Assembly (NCBI RefSeq): GCF_002899895.1
Contig: NZ_PPEI02000002.1
Location: 868,001 to 932,000, forward strand
Direction of reading: 5' to 3'
Origin: Chryseobacterium oncorhynchi
GTDB lineage: Bacteria; Bacteroidota; Bacteroidia; Flavobacteriales; Weeksellaceae
Length of the DNA: 64,000 nucleotides
Position numbers and translations under genes: made by a program. Shown here one piece after another: positions 9,353-18,237 of the stretch. Under the pieces are notes generated by a model. It saw nothing but the letters and a program-made list of their open reading frames with translations, did not search any database and was not told the origin of the DNA. How positions within the stretch are numbered: the first letter of the stretch is position 1; each line of letters starts with the position of its first letter.

Positions 9353-9375
9353 AAATAGTTTTCCTTAAATCATTT

Positions 9376-10059
9376 TTATTTATAATGCTGAAAAATTCCA
9401 AAATCAGAGGGTGTCCAAAGTGCTGCTTTTTGCCCTGCAGCTTTCAAAGCATCATTACTCCATGTATTACAGGTATAAAGAAAGCTATAGGTTCCTTTGG
9501 CATCGTAGAACGCATCATTATCACCATAAACAGCATTAGTAGGGATCAGCATAAATTTTCCATTTTGATCTCTGTCGAATTTATCTTCTACAAATTTAAT
9601 CAGATTTTTATACTGGCTCTTGCTGATCATGATCATTTTGCAGTCGTCCCCCTCTTTCATTGTATAATAATAAGTAGAATGCATTGCAGAATCACTCATC
9701 CAAAATGCAGCCTTTACAGCGGTTGAAAATTTAAGGTCTGCCCAGGTTGGAGTATCCAGATAAAAACCTTTATCGCCCCATCCTATTCCAATATAATTAT
9801 AATCTGTTTTTTTCGATCTGGTATCTGCAAACGGAATCATAAGGCTCCAATCTTTCAGATCATTTTTTACAGGCATTACAATATCAGTATGCACCCCATT
9901 GGTATAAATATAAATGGGAATATCTTTCTTTTCTCCGTCATCCTTTGCTGAAACCGGTATATAGGGTATCAATAGTCCCAGTAGCACATACACAATTACA
10001 ATTCCCAGAATAATTCCCAAAACTTTCAGGATAAACATCAATATGGTTTTCAAAGTCAT
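9376..10059 (-). CDS. DUF2459 / TIGR02117-family membrane-anchored protein
   Basis: This 227-aa protein has one N-terminal membrane helix (about residues 8-31) and a soluble domain of the DUF2459 family. Recognisable family features are NGVHTDIVMPV near the start of the domain, GWGDKGFYLDTP in the middle and YTCNTWSNDALKAAG near the end. Invariant His, Cys and Asn-Thr-Trp residues look enzyme-like, and the arrangement resembles papain-fold hydrolases; that is an inference. The biochemical function is not established. The SRPBCC gene follows 23 bp downstream. Confidence 0.8.
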   Translation of the reverse strand: MTLKTILMFILKVLGIILGIVIVYVLLGLLIPYIPVSAKDDGEKKDIPIYIYTNGVHTDIVMPVKNDLKDWSLMIPFADTRSKKTDYNYIGIGWGDKGFYLDTPTWADLKFSTAVKAAFWMSDSAMHSTYYYTMKEGDDCKMIMISKSQYKNLIKFVEDKFDRDQNGKFMLIPTNAVYGDNDAFYDAKGTYSFLYTCNTWSNDALKAAGQKAALWTPSDFGIFQHYK

Positions 10060-10100
10060 GTTTTTTAATAAAATTTAATATGTGATTTTTCGTAAAAGTA

Positions 10101-10131
10101 TTTGTTTTAATCGGAAAAATGACTAAATTTA
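10101..10131 (+). promoter_or_regulatory. Promoter for a 26-codon basic ORF
   Basis: TTTG at 10101-10104, a spacer of exactly 19 bp, and TAAATTTA at 10124-10131 (one mismatch to TAnnTTTG) match the Bacteroidota sigma-factor promoter. A start near 10138 would leave a leader of about 14 nt before the ATG at 10152. Confidence 0.55.
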
Positions 10132-10151
10132 GTTACGAAATATTCACAAAT

Positions 10152-10232
10152 ATGCGTAAAAATATCAAATCCCAGAAAAGATTTAAAGTTAGAGTAAAAA
10201 CTGCTCCAAAAAGAGTACAAAAAAAACGTTGA
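10152..10232 (+). CDS. Candidate 26-residue highly basic microprotein
   Basis: The ORF starts with ATG and encodes MRKNIKSQKRFKV, then RVKTAPKRVQKKR and a stop. Twelve of the 26 residues are Lys or Arg, with no acidic residue. That composition resembles tiny ribosome-associated proteins such as Thx/bS22-type or other RNA-binding peptides, but I cannot assign it to a family. A well-spaced promoter lies directly in front, and no larger ORF competes on either strand. A weak hairpin (GAGATcttaATCTC) with a T-rich stretch follows at about 10241-10280. Whether it is translated is unproven. Confidence 0.5.
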   Translation: MRKNIKSQKRFKVRVKTAPKRVQKKR

Positions 10233-10419
10233 TTTTCGGTGAGATCTTAATCTCCTGAAAGTCAATTTTTCTTTTTAGGAAAGGCTTTTAAAGCAATTTA
10301 TTCTATCAAATCTTAGCCTCCTTACTGTAAAAAACATAGGGAATGGTCAATCGTCAGCTTTAATTTGGAACTCTGAAAAATTCCAGATAAGGGATTATCA
10401 CCAAAAGTTTAGCCTAAAC
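10233..10419. other. Intergenic DNA between the microprotein and queG
   Basis: No gene seen. A palindrome, AAGTTTAG-C-CTAAACTT, at 10405-10421 overlaps the stop codon of queG. It lacks a T run on either side and is not a convincing terminator. Confidence 0.4.
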
Positions 10420-11367
10420 TTAGTCTGAAGACTTCTGTAAAAATTCAATATTTCTCTTTAAACCAGAGAATTTGGTTCGTTTCACAGGTGATTTTTTGAA
10501 GACCTCGGAGAAAATTTCCTGAGTAAGTTCTTTCCATTCTCCTTTTTTAAAGTTCTTTAAAGCTTCATTAGGTTTAAATCTGCTTTGTTGATTAGGAGCT
10601 GAAAATCGATTCCAGGGGCATACATCCTGACAGATATCGCAGCCAAACATCCAATCCTCCATTTTATCTTTAAAATGATCCGGAATTTCATTCTTTAATT
10701 CTATGGTTGCATAAGAAATACAACGGCTTCCGTCGATAATTTTTTCTGAAACAATGGCATCTGTAGGACAGGCATCAATACATTTTCTGCAGGTTCCACA
10801 ATGATCTGTAGTTTCATGATCGGGAATCAGTTCCAGATCGCAGATAATTTCAGCCAAGAAATAGAAAGATCCATTTTGTTTTGTAATGAGATTGGCATTT
10901 TTTCCGACCCAGCCAATTCCTGATTTTTTCGCCCAACTTCTTTCCATAATCGGTGCTGAATCTACAAAAACTCTAAATCCGAATTCTCCTATCTCCTCCT
11001 GCAATTCGGCAACCATTTCACGGAGTATTTCCTTGATTACTTCGTGATAATCTTCTGCATAGGCATATTTTGAAATTTTAAAATTCTCCAGAATAGAGAT
11101 CTTTTCTTCGGGAAAGTAGTTATAGGAAAGTGAAATAACAGATTTGGAACCCTCTACCAATAATCTTGGATCAAGTCTTTTATCAAAATGGTTTTCCATA
11201 TACTTCATTTCACCATTGAAGTTATTCTTCAGCCATTTTTCAAGGTGTGGGGCATCTTCTTCCAAAAAATCTGCTTTGGAAATTCCACAACTTTGGAACC
11301 CAAAACTTTTTGCCTTGGACTTGATAAGTTGAGAATATTTTTCGGCACCAGCATTCATGAATTTCAC
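10420..11367 (-). CDS. queG: Epoxyqueuosine reductase QueG
   Basis: QueG reduces epoxyqueuosine to queuosine in tRNA, the last step of queuosine biosynthesis, using cobalamin and two [4Fe-4S] clusters. The sequence has the two ferredoxin-like Cys clusters in the C-terminal half: [12 protein letters not shown] (about residue 190) and [11 protein letters not shown] (about residue 243). The N-terminal domain carries the conserved [24 protein letters not shown] region that binds the cofactor, split across residues 135-156. At 315 aa it is of normal length, without the HEAT-repeat extension of longer homologues. The start could be three codons later (MNAGAEK). No queuosine synthesis genes are adjacent. 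Confidence 0.93.
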   Translation of the reverse strand: MKFMNAGAEKYSQLIKSKAKSFGFQSCGISKADFLEEDAPHLEKWLKNNFNGEMKYMENHFDKRLDPRLLVEGSKSVISLSYNYFPEEKISILENFKISKYAYAEDYHEVIKEILREMVAELQEEIGEFGFRVFVDSAPIMERSWAKKSGIGWVGKNANLITKQNGSFYFLAEIICDLELIPDHETTDHCGTCRKCIDACPTDAIVSEKIIDGSRCISYATIELKNEIPDHFKDKMEDWMFGCDICQDVCPWNRFSAPNQQSRFKPNEALKNFKKGEWKELTQEIFSEVFKKSPVKRTKFSGLKRNIEFLQKSSD

Positions 11368-11530
11368 ACTGCAAAATTAAGATTATTTTATCAATTTTCT
11401 AATGGCTTTCCAAATCCTTTCTTTAACGTTAATATGGCTTCATTTCTAAAAATTTATGTTTTAATTAAGATTTTTTTCAAAAAAAAAATACGTAATTTCG
11501 TTTATAATTTAATGTTTAAAATAAACAACT

Positions 11531-11830
11531 ATGTCTTTAATAGAAGTAATACAATCTGGAAACTATGAATTAATTGACGTTCGTGAGCCAATGGAGCTTG
11601 AAATGGACGGAAATATAGATGGTGCTAAAAATATTCCCCTAGGTGAAGTAGAAGACAGACAAGGCGAAATTTTGTCTATTGAAAAACCGGTAATCTTATT
11701 CTGCAGAAGTGGAAACAGAAGTGGAAAAGCATTAGAATATCTTAATTCACAAGGACTAAAGGACGGTTATAACGGCGGAGGCTGGGCTGAGCTAAAGGCT
11801 GTTCTTGAAGCAAATAGAGGAACTTTTTAA
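11531..11830 (+). CDS. Rhodanese-like single-domain protein
   Basis: A 99-aa stand-alone rhodanese domain. The active-site loop CRSGNRSG carries the catalytic Cys that forms a persulfide. The N-terminal DVREPMELE motif and the C-terminal NGGGWAEL segment are typical. Proteins of this kind act as small sulfur carriers or transferases in the cytoplasm, and the physiological acceptor is unknown. It is followed 27 bp later by an HD-type hydrolase gene on the same strand, probably in one transcript. Confidence 0.9.
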   Translation: MSLIEVIQSGNYELIDVREPMELEMDGNIDGAKNIPLGEVEDRQGEILSIEKPVILFCRSGNRSGKALEYLNSQGLKDGYNGGGWAELKAVLEANRGTF

Positions 11831-11857
11831 AAGTTCCTTTTTTTATATCTATCCATC

Positions 11858-12475
11858 ATGAATCTAAAGGATCAATTTGAACAGCTTTGTTTACCATTTT
11901 CTGAAGACTCTAATTTAATCAATACGCAATGGCATGAGATTGAAAAAAGATATTCTGAAAAAGGCAGACACTACCACAATCTTCTTCATCTTGAAAATAT
12001 GTTTAAGGAACTTGAAGCTGTAAAAAACAAGGTTTCAAATTTTACAGTTGTTTCCTTTTCTATATTTTATCATGATATTGTTTATAATGCTACTTCAAAA
12101 TCCAATGAGGAAAAAAGTGCATTACTTGCAGAAACAAGACTGGCTGAGCTTACCCTAAACAAAGATTATATTACGGCTGTTTCTGCTCAAATTCTGGTTA
12201 CGAAATTTCATCAAAAATCAGATGATGAGGATACAAATTATCTTTTGGATGCAGATCTTTCTATTTTAGGAAAAGACTTTGAAAGCTATTTAGCTTATAC
12301 CCAAATGATCAGAAAAGAGTATTCTATCTATCCTGATCTTCTTTACAAACCTGGGAGAAAAAAGGTATTAAAACATTTTCTGGAGCTTAACAGTATCTTC
12401 AAAACAGATTATTTTAAAGAAAAGTATGAAGTACGGGCCAAGGAAAATATTTCAATGGAAATTCAGCTTTTATAA
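11858..12475 (+). CDS. Predicted HD-superfamily metal-dependent hydrolase (COG4339-like)
   Basis: This 205-aa protein has the HD-fold signature in the order expected for this family: RHYHNLLHLENM (first His ligands, about residues 37-48), FYHDIVYNA (the HD pair, about residue 70), a His in KFHQKS, and DADLSILG (distal Asp, about residue 130). These would bind one or two metal ions for phosphohydrolase or related chemistry. The substrate is unknown. Homologues are usually annotated only as predicted metal-dependent HD phosphohydrolases. It follows the rhodanese gene closely. Confidence 0.8.
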   Translation: MNLKDQFEQLCLPFSEDSNLINTQWHEIEKRYSEKGRHYHNLLHLENMFKELEAVKNKVSNFTVVSFSIFYHDIVYNATSKSNEEKSALLAETRLAELTLNKDYITAVSAQILVTKFHQKSDDEDTNYLLDADLSILGKDFESYLAYTQMIRKEYSIYPDLLYKPGRKKVLKHFLELNSIFKTDYFKEKYEVRAKENISMEIQLL

Positions 12476-12484
12476 TATTCGAAA

Positions 12485-12515
12485 ATAAAAAAAGAGATGC
12501 AGATCTGCACCTCTT
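12485..12515 (-). terminator. Hairpin with minus-strand U-tract
   Basis: The stem AGAGaTGCAGATCTGCAcCTCT with a run of A's on the left reads as a terminator on the minus strand. It lies 10 bp after the HD hydrolase stop and could also slow + strand transcription, though it has no T run on that side. Confidence 0.55.
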
Positions 12516-12944
12516 CAACACATTCATACCAAACATATAATTATAAAGATTTTCATCATTATAATTCTAGACTCTTTTTCTCAAACCAATTTTCAATGAT
12601 ATTATTATTTTCTTACATCACTAAAGTAAATTTAAATTACATGATATAAACATGTTACGTTTGTAATTTTAGTGTTTTTTTTATGTATAAAATACTTTCT
12701 TATAAAAGAAAAAAAGAGTTCATTATCGTCTATACAATCAATAAATTTTTTAAGTATTTATTTTAAAATCAAAGAACACTTTCCACATAAAAATACAATT
12801 GGTGAATGTTTTAATTTGAAGATATAGAGATGATTAAAAAGTCTAAGACCAGATCTCCAGATAATATGCATAGCTTTCTCTTGATTTTTGCATGCAATTT
12901 TCCAATAGACAATCAATATGTACAAGATTAGGCCTTAGTGCCCA

Positions 12945-12973
12945 TAAAAAAACACCTTGCAAGCAAGGTGTTT
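12945..12973 (-). terminator. Intrinsic terminator, minus strand
   Basis: The 11-bp perfect stem AAACACCTTGC/GCAAGGTGTTT is preceded by an A run, which is a U-tract in minus-strand RNA. It lies 95 bp beyond the stop of the T9SS cargo gene. Confidence 0.75.
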
Positions 12974-13067
12974 AATTTCATATGGATGTTCTTCTTATAT
13001 CAATGACTTTTATTGGTAAGTTTTGTCATTTTTTTGTTACCAATCCATCAATTCAATAGATATTCTT

Positions 13068-14096
13068 TTATTTTTTAATTATTTTTCTTGAAAAAGTTTC
13101 CTTTTTATTTTTCACAGATATTATATAATTTCCGGATTTAAGACTTCTAAGATCTACAATATTCTCTTTCCATGAAACATTAATTAATTTCCCACTTATA
13201 TCGAATAATTCAACGTTCATAATTTTCTCTTTAGAATTAATATGAAGATAGTCTGAGACTGGACTTGGATATACTGATATATCTGATTTAGTATTAGAAG
13301 CTTCTGATACTCCTAATGATAAATCACCATTATTTGTAAATCTCAAGTTAACATTATCAACTCCTACATAATTTTGAACCGTATTTCCATCATTAGTAGT
13401 TGCAACAATCCTCATTTCAACAGGAATTTTTCCTAAAGTTACACCAGTAGATATAGTTATTTCTTCATTAGGGGTTGTAAATTTATCTATTCCCAGAGCC
13501 TTGTCATATTGAAACGAGACATGTATCCAAGTATTATCTGGGTATACTGTATTAAAAATATGTCTTTGTCCAAACACTGCAGGCCACGTATATGTACCTT
13601 TCCCATACCCTTTTATTTTTTTAGTAGTATAATCAAAACTGATTCCTACAATTCCATTTTGGGCACCATTAACAACACCACTTTGGTCTTCCAGAAGATA
13701 AAACATGAGTTCACCTTTTCCATTAGCTGATCCTGTAAAAAAATCAATACTACCTAAAATTACATTATTATTGGAGGCTGCATTAGTCGTTATTGCTTTT
13801 TTAATAACTCTTGCATTAGAATTTAAAACTGGAGGATCAACCCACATATTAGGTACCGAAGTATAGCTATTTCCTGTAGTAAGATATAAAGCTTTGTCAT
13901 TAACAGCTTTTTCTATAATCTGATAATCGGCTGTACTGCCGTTTTTAATATAATGACCTCCTTGTCCAGGTATGCTTCCTGTAGTATCTGTACCAAGATC
14001 GCCTAATGTATATTGATTAAAATCCTCAGTTGCAATAGCCTGACCGTAACTGTAAATTGCCAAAAATAATGGCAAAAAAGTAAATAATTTTTTCAT
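13068..14096 (-). CDS. Secreted protein with type IX secretion (T9SS type A) sorting domain
   Basis: The start at 14096 gives a clean signal peptide (MKKLFTFLPLFLAIYSYGQA). The longer reading to 14261 adds 55 residues before it and is rejected. The middle 240 residues look like a beta-rich, possibly carbohydrate-binding or lectin-like domain, but I do not recognise the family. The last 75 residues form a typical T9SS C-terminal domain: VYPSPVSDYLHI, then VELFDISGKLI, then LKSGNYIISVK and a basic tail. The product should be exported through the outer membrane by the Por/Spr system and either released or anchored to the surface. It is monocistronic, with its own terminator. Confidence 0.85.
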   Translation of the reverse strand: MKKLFTFLPLFLAIYSYGQAIATEDFNQYTLGDLGTDTTGSIPGQGGHYIKNGSTADYQIIEKAVNDKALYLTTGNSYTSVPNMWVDPPVLNSNARVIKKAITTNAASNNNVILGSIDFFTGSANGKGELMFYLLEDQSGVVNGAQNGIVGISFDYTTKKIKGYGKGTYTWPAVFGQRHIFNTVYPDNTWIHVSFQYDKALGIDKFTTPNEEITISTGVTLGKIPVEMRIVATTNDGNTVQNYVGVDNVNLRFTNNGDLSLGVSEASNTKSDISVYPSPVSDYLHINSKEKIMNVELFDISGKLINVSWKENIVDLRSLKSGNYIISVKNKKETFSRKIIKK

Positions 14097-14239
14097 GATT
14101 TTATTTTTAGCAAAAATATTAAATAATTTATAAATAGCAATTACTGATATCAAAATTCTATAAGGATTTCGGCCCGTAAAATTATTGTCGGAAAAACAGC
14201 ATACAAGGAGTTCATAGATGTCAACACATTCTATCTTAT

Positions 14240-14280
14240 AAATAAAAAATATCCTGTCCAAGATAAGATATTTTTTATTT
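14240..14280 (-). terminator. Terminator of the nitronate monooxygenase-hydrolase operon
   Basis: A perfect 14-bp stem (AAATAAAAAATATC with its complement) and a 13-nt loop, flanked by A/T tracts, lies 14 bp after the alpha/beta hydrolase stop on the minus strand. Confidence 0.75.
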
Positions 14281-14294
14281 ATTTACCTGTAGTA

Positions 14295-15065
14295 TCAAAT
14301 ATTCTTACTGATAAATCCAGTTACTTTTTCCAATACTAATTCCGGAGCTTCCTTATGTGGTGTATGACCTATCTGTGGAATGATGTACTTCTCAGCGCTT
14401 CCGCTTACCTGAGAAACTGTTTTTTCAACCTGATCCAAAGTACCATATTCATCAGCTTCTCCCTGAATAAATAAAAGAGGGCAAGTGATGTCTTTTAAAA
14501 GGTATTCGATGTTCCAGTTTTTGTAATCATCGCGGGTCCAAGTCTCTATCCAGGCTTTAAACAACATTTCTACTTTATCTCCATGGTATTTTTTCAAGCG
14601 CTCAGGCAAATTGGTAGTTTTATAAGCTTCCCAAGCATCATAAACGCCCTTTAGAGTTACATCTTCTACAAAGATATGTCCAGCTTCACAAATAACAACT
14701 TCTACTCTTTTCGGATATTTTGCAGCAGTGATTAATGCAATTGTGCCTCCATCACTGTGACCAAATAAAATGGTATTATTAATATTTAATTCAGCCAAAA
14801 GATCATTAAGTAAATCGGCCTCCAGTTCCATATAATTAACTGGTCTTTCATGGGTAGACATTGGATTGGATTTTCCATATCCCAAACGGTCATAAGCAAG
14901 GACATTACATTTTGTAGCCTCGGATAATTTTACAGGGAAGTCTCTCCAAAGTTCTACTGATCCTAATGAATCATGCAAAAATACAATGGTAGGTCTGTTT
15001 TCAAATGGCTTATTGTATTCTATATATAATTTTTTATCCTTTACATCAATTACTCTCCTTTCCAT
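14295..15065 (-). CDS. Alpha/beta hydrolase
   Basis: This is a 256-aa alpha/beta-hydrolase-fold enzyme without a signal peptide, so cytoplasmic. The oxyanion-hole segment HDSLGS appears near residue 31, the nucleophile elbow GHSDGG (Ser about residue 104), an acid in GEADEYG (about residue 204), and the catalytic His in GHTPHKEAP (about residue 233). The substrate is unknown; family members include esterases, haloperoxidases and hydrolases of ring-cleavage products. It lies 14 bp downstream of the nitronate monooxygenase-like gene, indicating co-transcription. Confidence 0.88.
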   Translation of the reverse strand: MERRVIDVKDKKLYIEYNKPFENRPTIVFLHDSLGSVELWRDFPVKLSEATKCNVLAYDRLGYGKSNPMSTHERPVNYMELEADLLNDLLAELNINNTILFGHSDGGTIALITAAKYPKRVEVVICEAGHIFVEDVTLKGVYDAWEAYKTTNLPERLKKYHGDKVEMLFKAWIETWTRDDYKNWNIEYLLKDITCPLLFIQGEADEYGTLDQVEKTVSQVSGSAEKYIIPQIGHTPHKEAPELVLEKVTGFISKNI

Positions 15066-15079
15066 TGAATAAAATTATA

Positions 15080-16069
15080 TTAAAAATTGGGCATTTTTGT
15101 TTCTTCAAATTCTTTTAGCAAGTGACTAAAAACTGTTTCTACCGGAAGAATATCATTAATAAGGGCTGAAACCTGTCCTATTTCCAGTTCACCATCTTCC
15201 ATGTCACCCTCAAACATTCCACGTTTCGCTCTTGCTCTGCCTAATGAAGAAATCAAAGCTTCTTTATTCCTTCCATCCTGATAAATCTCCTCCAGTTCGT
15301 TGAAAAATTTATTCTTAACCATTCTTACCGGAGCAAGTTCTTTTAAGGTAAGATGAGTATCTCCTTCCTGAAGTTCTATAATCTTCTTCTTCCAGTTTTC
15401 ATGGGCACTGGCTTCAGTTGTTGCAGCAAATCGGGAGCCGATCTGTACCCCGTCTGCTCCTAAAATCATGGCTGCTTTCATTTGAGAGCCCAATGCAATT
15501 CCTCCAGCTGCAATCAGGGGTTTTGAAATATGTTTTTTCACATTAGGAATCAGGCAGAATGTTGTAGTCTCGTCTCTTCCATTATGTCCACCAGCTTCAA
15601 AACCTTCTGCTACTACAGCATCTACCCCTGCTTCTTCACATTTTACTGCAAACTTAGTAGAAGAAACTACGTGAGCAACCTTTACGCCTTCTTTTTGTAA
15701 GGTTTCTGTATAGGTTTTCGGGTTCCCGGCTGAAGTAAATACTATTTTCACGCCTTCCTCAAGAATGATCTGAATGATTTCTTCAAGATTAGGATATAAC
15801 ATAGGAACATTCACCCCAAAAGGCTTATCTGTTGCCAGTTTACATTTTTGAATATTCTCTCTTAGGATATCCGGGTACATGCTTCCTGCACCTATTAATC
15901 CTAATCCGCCACAATTGGAAACAGCTGATGCCAATCTCCATCCTGAATGCCAGATCATTCCAGCTTGAATAATAGGATATTTTATATTGAAAAGCTCTGA
16001 AATTCTATTTTGGTCTCTCTGCATGTCATGTAGTTTTTTTGCCGAATTGAAATCTATAAAATTGCTCAT
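15080..16069 (-). CDS. FMN-dependent nitronate monooxygenase-like enzyme (NPD family)
   Basis: A TIM-barrel flavoprotein of the 2-nitropropane dioxygenase / nitronate monooxygenase and enoyl-ACP reductase FabK-like superfamily. Visible features are PIIQAGMIW at the first strand, CGGLGLIGAG for flavin phosphate binding, AEGFEAGGHNG in the middle and the PLIAAGGIALG and GADGVQIGSRF strands toward the C-terminus. The His in GGHNG is the usual catalytic base region. The start at 16069 (MSNF) is my choice; a later Met (MQRD, 16036) is possible. The next gene, a hydrolase, follows after 14 bp. Confidence 0.85.
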   Translation of the reverse strand: MSNFIDFNSAKKLHDMQRDQNRISELFNIKYPIIQAGMIWHSGWRLASAVSNCGGLGLIGAGSMYPDILRENIQKCKLATDKPFGVNVPMLYPNLEEIIQIILEEGVKIVFTSAGNPKTYTETLQKEGVKVAHVVSSTKFAVKCEEAGVDAVVAEGFEAGGHNGRDETTTFCLIPNVKKHISKPLIAAGGIALGSQMKAAMILGADGVQIGSRFAATTEASAHENWKKKIIELQEGDTHLTLKELAPVRMVKNKFFNELEEIYQDGRNKEALISSLGRARAKRGMFEGDMEDGELEIGQVSALINDILPVETVFSHLLKEFEETKMPNF

Positions 16070-16136
16070 GTGTAAAAATACTAAAAACAATGGTTGCCAA
16101 GCATTTCTCTTGATTAAAAAATAGGTGGAAAATGTA

Positions 16137-16643
16137 TTAAATTTTATCTTTTTTATATTGCATCAAGACGCTATCTATAATAAAACTTACTTTTAAAAAA
16201 TTTTGAACCAGTTTCTGTACGTTTTCCTGTAGGTTCCCTATTTTGAGATCAACCCAACCCTGCATTAAGGTCAATGGACCATATTCTACACTTACATTAG
16301 GCCAGTCTTTCTGATATTTCGCAAATTCATTTCTGAAATCTTGTGCAAATTTTCTACTGGATATTGAATAGTTTTTCAGTGTTCTTAATTTCAATGCATG
16401 GATATTATAATACATCTTTCCCTCCTGAATAGATTGATCATTGATCCAGATTGAAAAGAAAATTCTTCCTGCTGCATCTAAAGGTGATTGCAGATCTCCG
16501 GACCATTCTGGTTTATATACTTTAAGAGCTGCAGACTCTAAAACAATATCTACCGTTACTTCTAAATTACAACGCTCAAACTCTTCTTTAGGAATTATTT
16601 CTATAGCAGCGTTGAATTCTTTAAGATAAAAAGCATAATCCAT
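16137..16643 (-). CDS. Conserved hypothetical protein, cytoplasmic
   Basis: I do not recognise this 168-aa protein. It has no signal peptide or membrane helix. The sequence looks like a mixed alpha/beta domain with an amphipathic C-terminal helix (residues 130-160). Several well-spaced aromatic and charged residues and normal codon use suggest a real gene. It lies in its own unit between the nitronate monooxygenase-like gene and the surA-like gene, with 67 bp to the next co-directional start. No function can be proposed. Confidence 0.7.
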   Translation of the reverse strand: MDYAFYLKEFNAAIEIIPKEEFERCNLEVTVDIVLESAALKVYKPEWSGDLQSPLDAAGRIFFSIWINDQSIQEGKMYYNIHALKLRTLKNYSISSRKFAQDFRNEFAKYQKDWPNVSVEYGPLTLMQGWVDLKIGNLQENVQKLVQNFLKVSFIIDSVLMQYKKDKI

Positions 16644-16746
16644 CTTGTGAGTTTTTGTAAAGATATCAAATAGTATTGTTTGAATGTATAGAAATAGAAT
16701 ACTTGAGCTTAGTTGGAAATCATTTATTTATATCCTACTGAATATC

Positions 16747-16779
16747 ATAAAAAAAACCTTCAGAAATTCTGAAGGTTTT
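16747..16779 (-). terminator. Terminator of the surA-like gene
   Basis: A perfect inverted repeat AAAACCTTCAGAA/TTCTGAAGGTTTT with a further A run on the left (U-tract on the minus strand) lies 5 bp past the stop of the peptidylprolyl isomerase gene. Confidence 0.85.
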
Positions 16780-16783
16780 GATT

Positions 16784-18151
16784 TTATTTTTTGATTGACT
16801 CTTTCTTCCAATTGGACTTAAAGTTACAACTATCGTAACGTCCGTCTATGGAGATAAAAGTTGTTGGTAACTTAGAGTTAACAAACTTCTCAACCAATTC
16901 ATTTTTCTTTTTATTAAGAGCCATCTGCTTGATTCTGCTAAAGTCTGTTTCCAGAGTGATCTGGTGTGCAGGAATAACATCATCCATTTTAATAATCTTT
17001 ACAGCTTTTCTTCTGTTCTCTTCATCGTCAAAAGCAGTTGTAATATCTCCTTTATTCAAACCTGCCAATTCGTAGCTGATTGTTCCTGGGATACTTTCTC
17101 TTTCAATTTTATCAGACCCGTCCGCCCCAGGAATTACCCCTGCATTGAACTTTGTCTTTTTATCATCTGAAAACTTAAATGCGGCATCTTTAAATGTAAT
17201 TTTACCATCTACAATCAGACCTCTAATACTGTCTAGCTTTGTTTTTGCTGATTTAAGTTCTTCATCAGTTGGAGTAGCCTTCAACAGGATGTGTCTTGCA
17301 TCATATACTTTACCAGATCTCTTCAATAACTGAATGATGTGGTATCCGAATTCAGATTCAATAGGCTCAGAGATCTCATTTTCCTGCAGGTTTAACGCTG
17401 CAGCTTCAAATGGCTTTACCATCTGTCCTTTATTGATGTTTTTATATAATCCTCCGTTGGTAGCAGAGCCCTCATCTTCAGAATAAATTCTCGCCTGGCT
17501 TTCAAAAGTTTCTCCACCAAGAATATCTTTCTTGATTTTATTCAATCTATTGATAAGATCTTGTTTGTGAGCTTCTGTTAAGGTAGGATAAATCATAATC
17601 TGAGCTAAAGTAACCTCATCTTTCACCTGTGGCAACTGCATTTTATACATATTGTAAAAGTCAGTAACCTCATTCGGTGTTACGTCTGCCTTTTCAGTAA
17701 CTCTTTGGTATTTTGCCTGTCCATAATACTGATCCGTATCGATTTTTTCGATAGCATTCTTCATTTCATACGAGTTTCTGAACTTGTATGCAACAAGTAA
17801 TGCTTTTTCGTCCGGAAATTGAGAAAGCAACTGACGGTATTTTGCATTAGCCTGTTCTTTGATAGATGCAGAACGGTTTTCAATTAATGTATCCTTTTTT
17901 GCTTCGTATACAAGAAGTTTATTGCTGATAAGGTTTTCAAGGAACTCACATTTATCAGTGTTTGAAGCTCCCTGCTGTTTTCCGTAATTCATCTGCTCGG
18001 TTACATCTGATTCCAAGACAATCTCATCTCCGATAACAGCAGCAATACCATCCACTAAATCTCCTGGTTTTAGCTGGGCATTCATCATATTGGAAGAAAA
18101 AATCATGATGAAAATCCCAAGAAGATAAGTGATTTTTAGTTTATTTGTCAT
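16784..18151 (-). CDS. SurA-like periplasmic peptidylprolyl isomerase
   Basis: A 455-aa parvulin-type chaperone. The N-terminal signal peptide (residues 1-25, ending at MNAQ) is followed by a SurA-like N-domain opening with GIAAVIGDEIVLESDV. Two PpiC rotamase domains follow, the first around residues 175-275 with GYHIIQLLK and the second from about residue 280 with ARHILLK. Family members escort outer-membrane proteins through the periplasm and assist folding. It is the last gene of a co-directional run with mutY, gldD and pfkB-like genes. Gene order and signal peptide support an envelope role. Confidence 0.9.
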   Translation of the reverse strand: MTNKLKITYLLGIFIMIFSSNMMNAQLKPGDLVDGIAAVIGDEIVLESDVTEQMNYGKQQGASNTDKCEFLENLISNKLLVYEAKKDTLIENRSASIKEQANAKYRQLLSQFPDEKALLVAYKFRNSYEMKNAIEKIDTDQYYGQAKYQRVTEKADVTPNEVTDFYNMYKMQLPQVKDEVTLAQIMIYPTLTEAHKQDLINRLNKIKKDILGGETFESQARIYSEDEGSATNGGLYKNINKGQMVKPFEAAALNLQENEISEPIESEFGYHIIQLLKRSGKVYDARHILLKATPTDEELKSAKTKLDSIRGLIVDGKITFKDAAFKFSDDKKTKFNAGVIPGADGSDKIERESIPGTISYELAGLNKGDITTAFDDEENRRKAVKIIKMDDVIPAHQITLETDFSRIKQMALNKKKNELVEKFVNSKLPTTFISIDGRYDSCNFKSNWKKESIKK

Positions 18152-18237
18152 TTTACTATTTTAACAAGTTGCAAATTTAGAATTCTTAACGAATTTCACT
18201 CAATTTTTTATTATAAATATTTCTTAAAAAGACTTAT

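Larger units (their letters stand above)
12476..13067. other. AT-rich intergenic region (592 bp) with two minus-strand terminators
   Basis: No convincing protein gene. The terminator at 12945-12973 fits the T9SS-cargo gene at its right. The hairpin at 12485-12515 has its T run only on the minus strand and has no gene of its own upstream, leaving about 430 bp that could encode a small minus-strand RNA. Confidence 0.5.

Noticed and set aside
11188-11568. + strand ORF of 126 aa overlapping queG and the rhodanese start
   Set aside because: It lies opposite queG and ends in poly-Lys/Asn-like DNA; queG and the rhodanese have clear motifs instead.
14097-14261. N-terminal extension of the T9SS cargo protein
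   Set aside because: A perfect signal peptide starts at 14096, and the extension would bury it.
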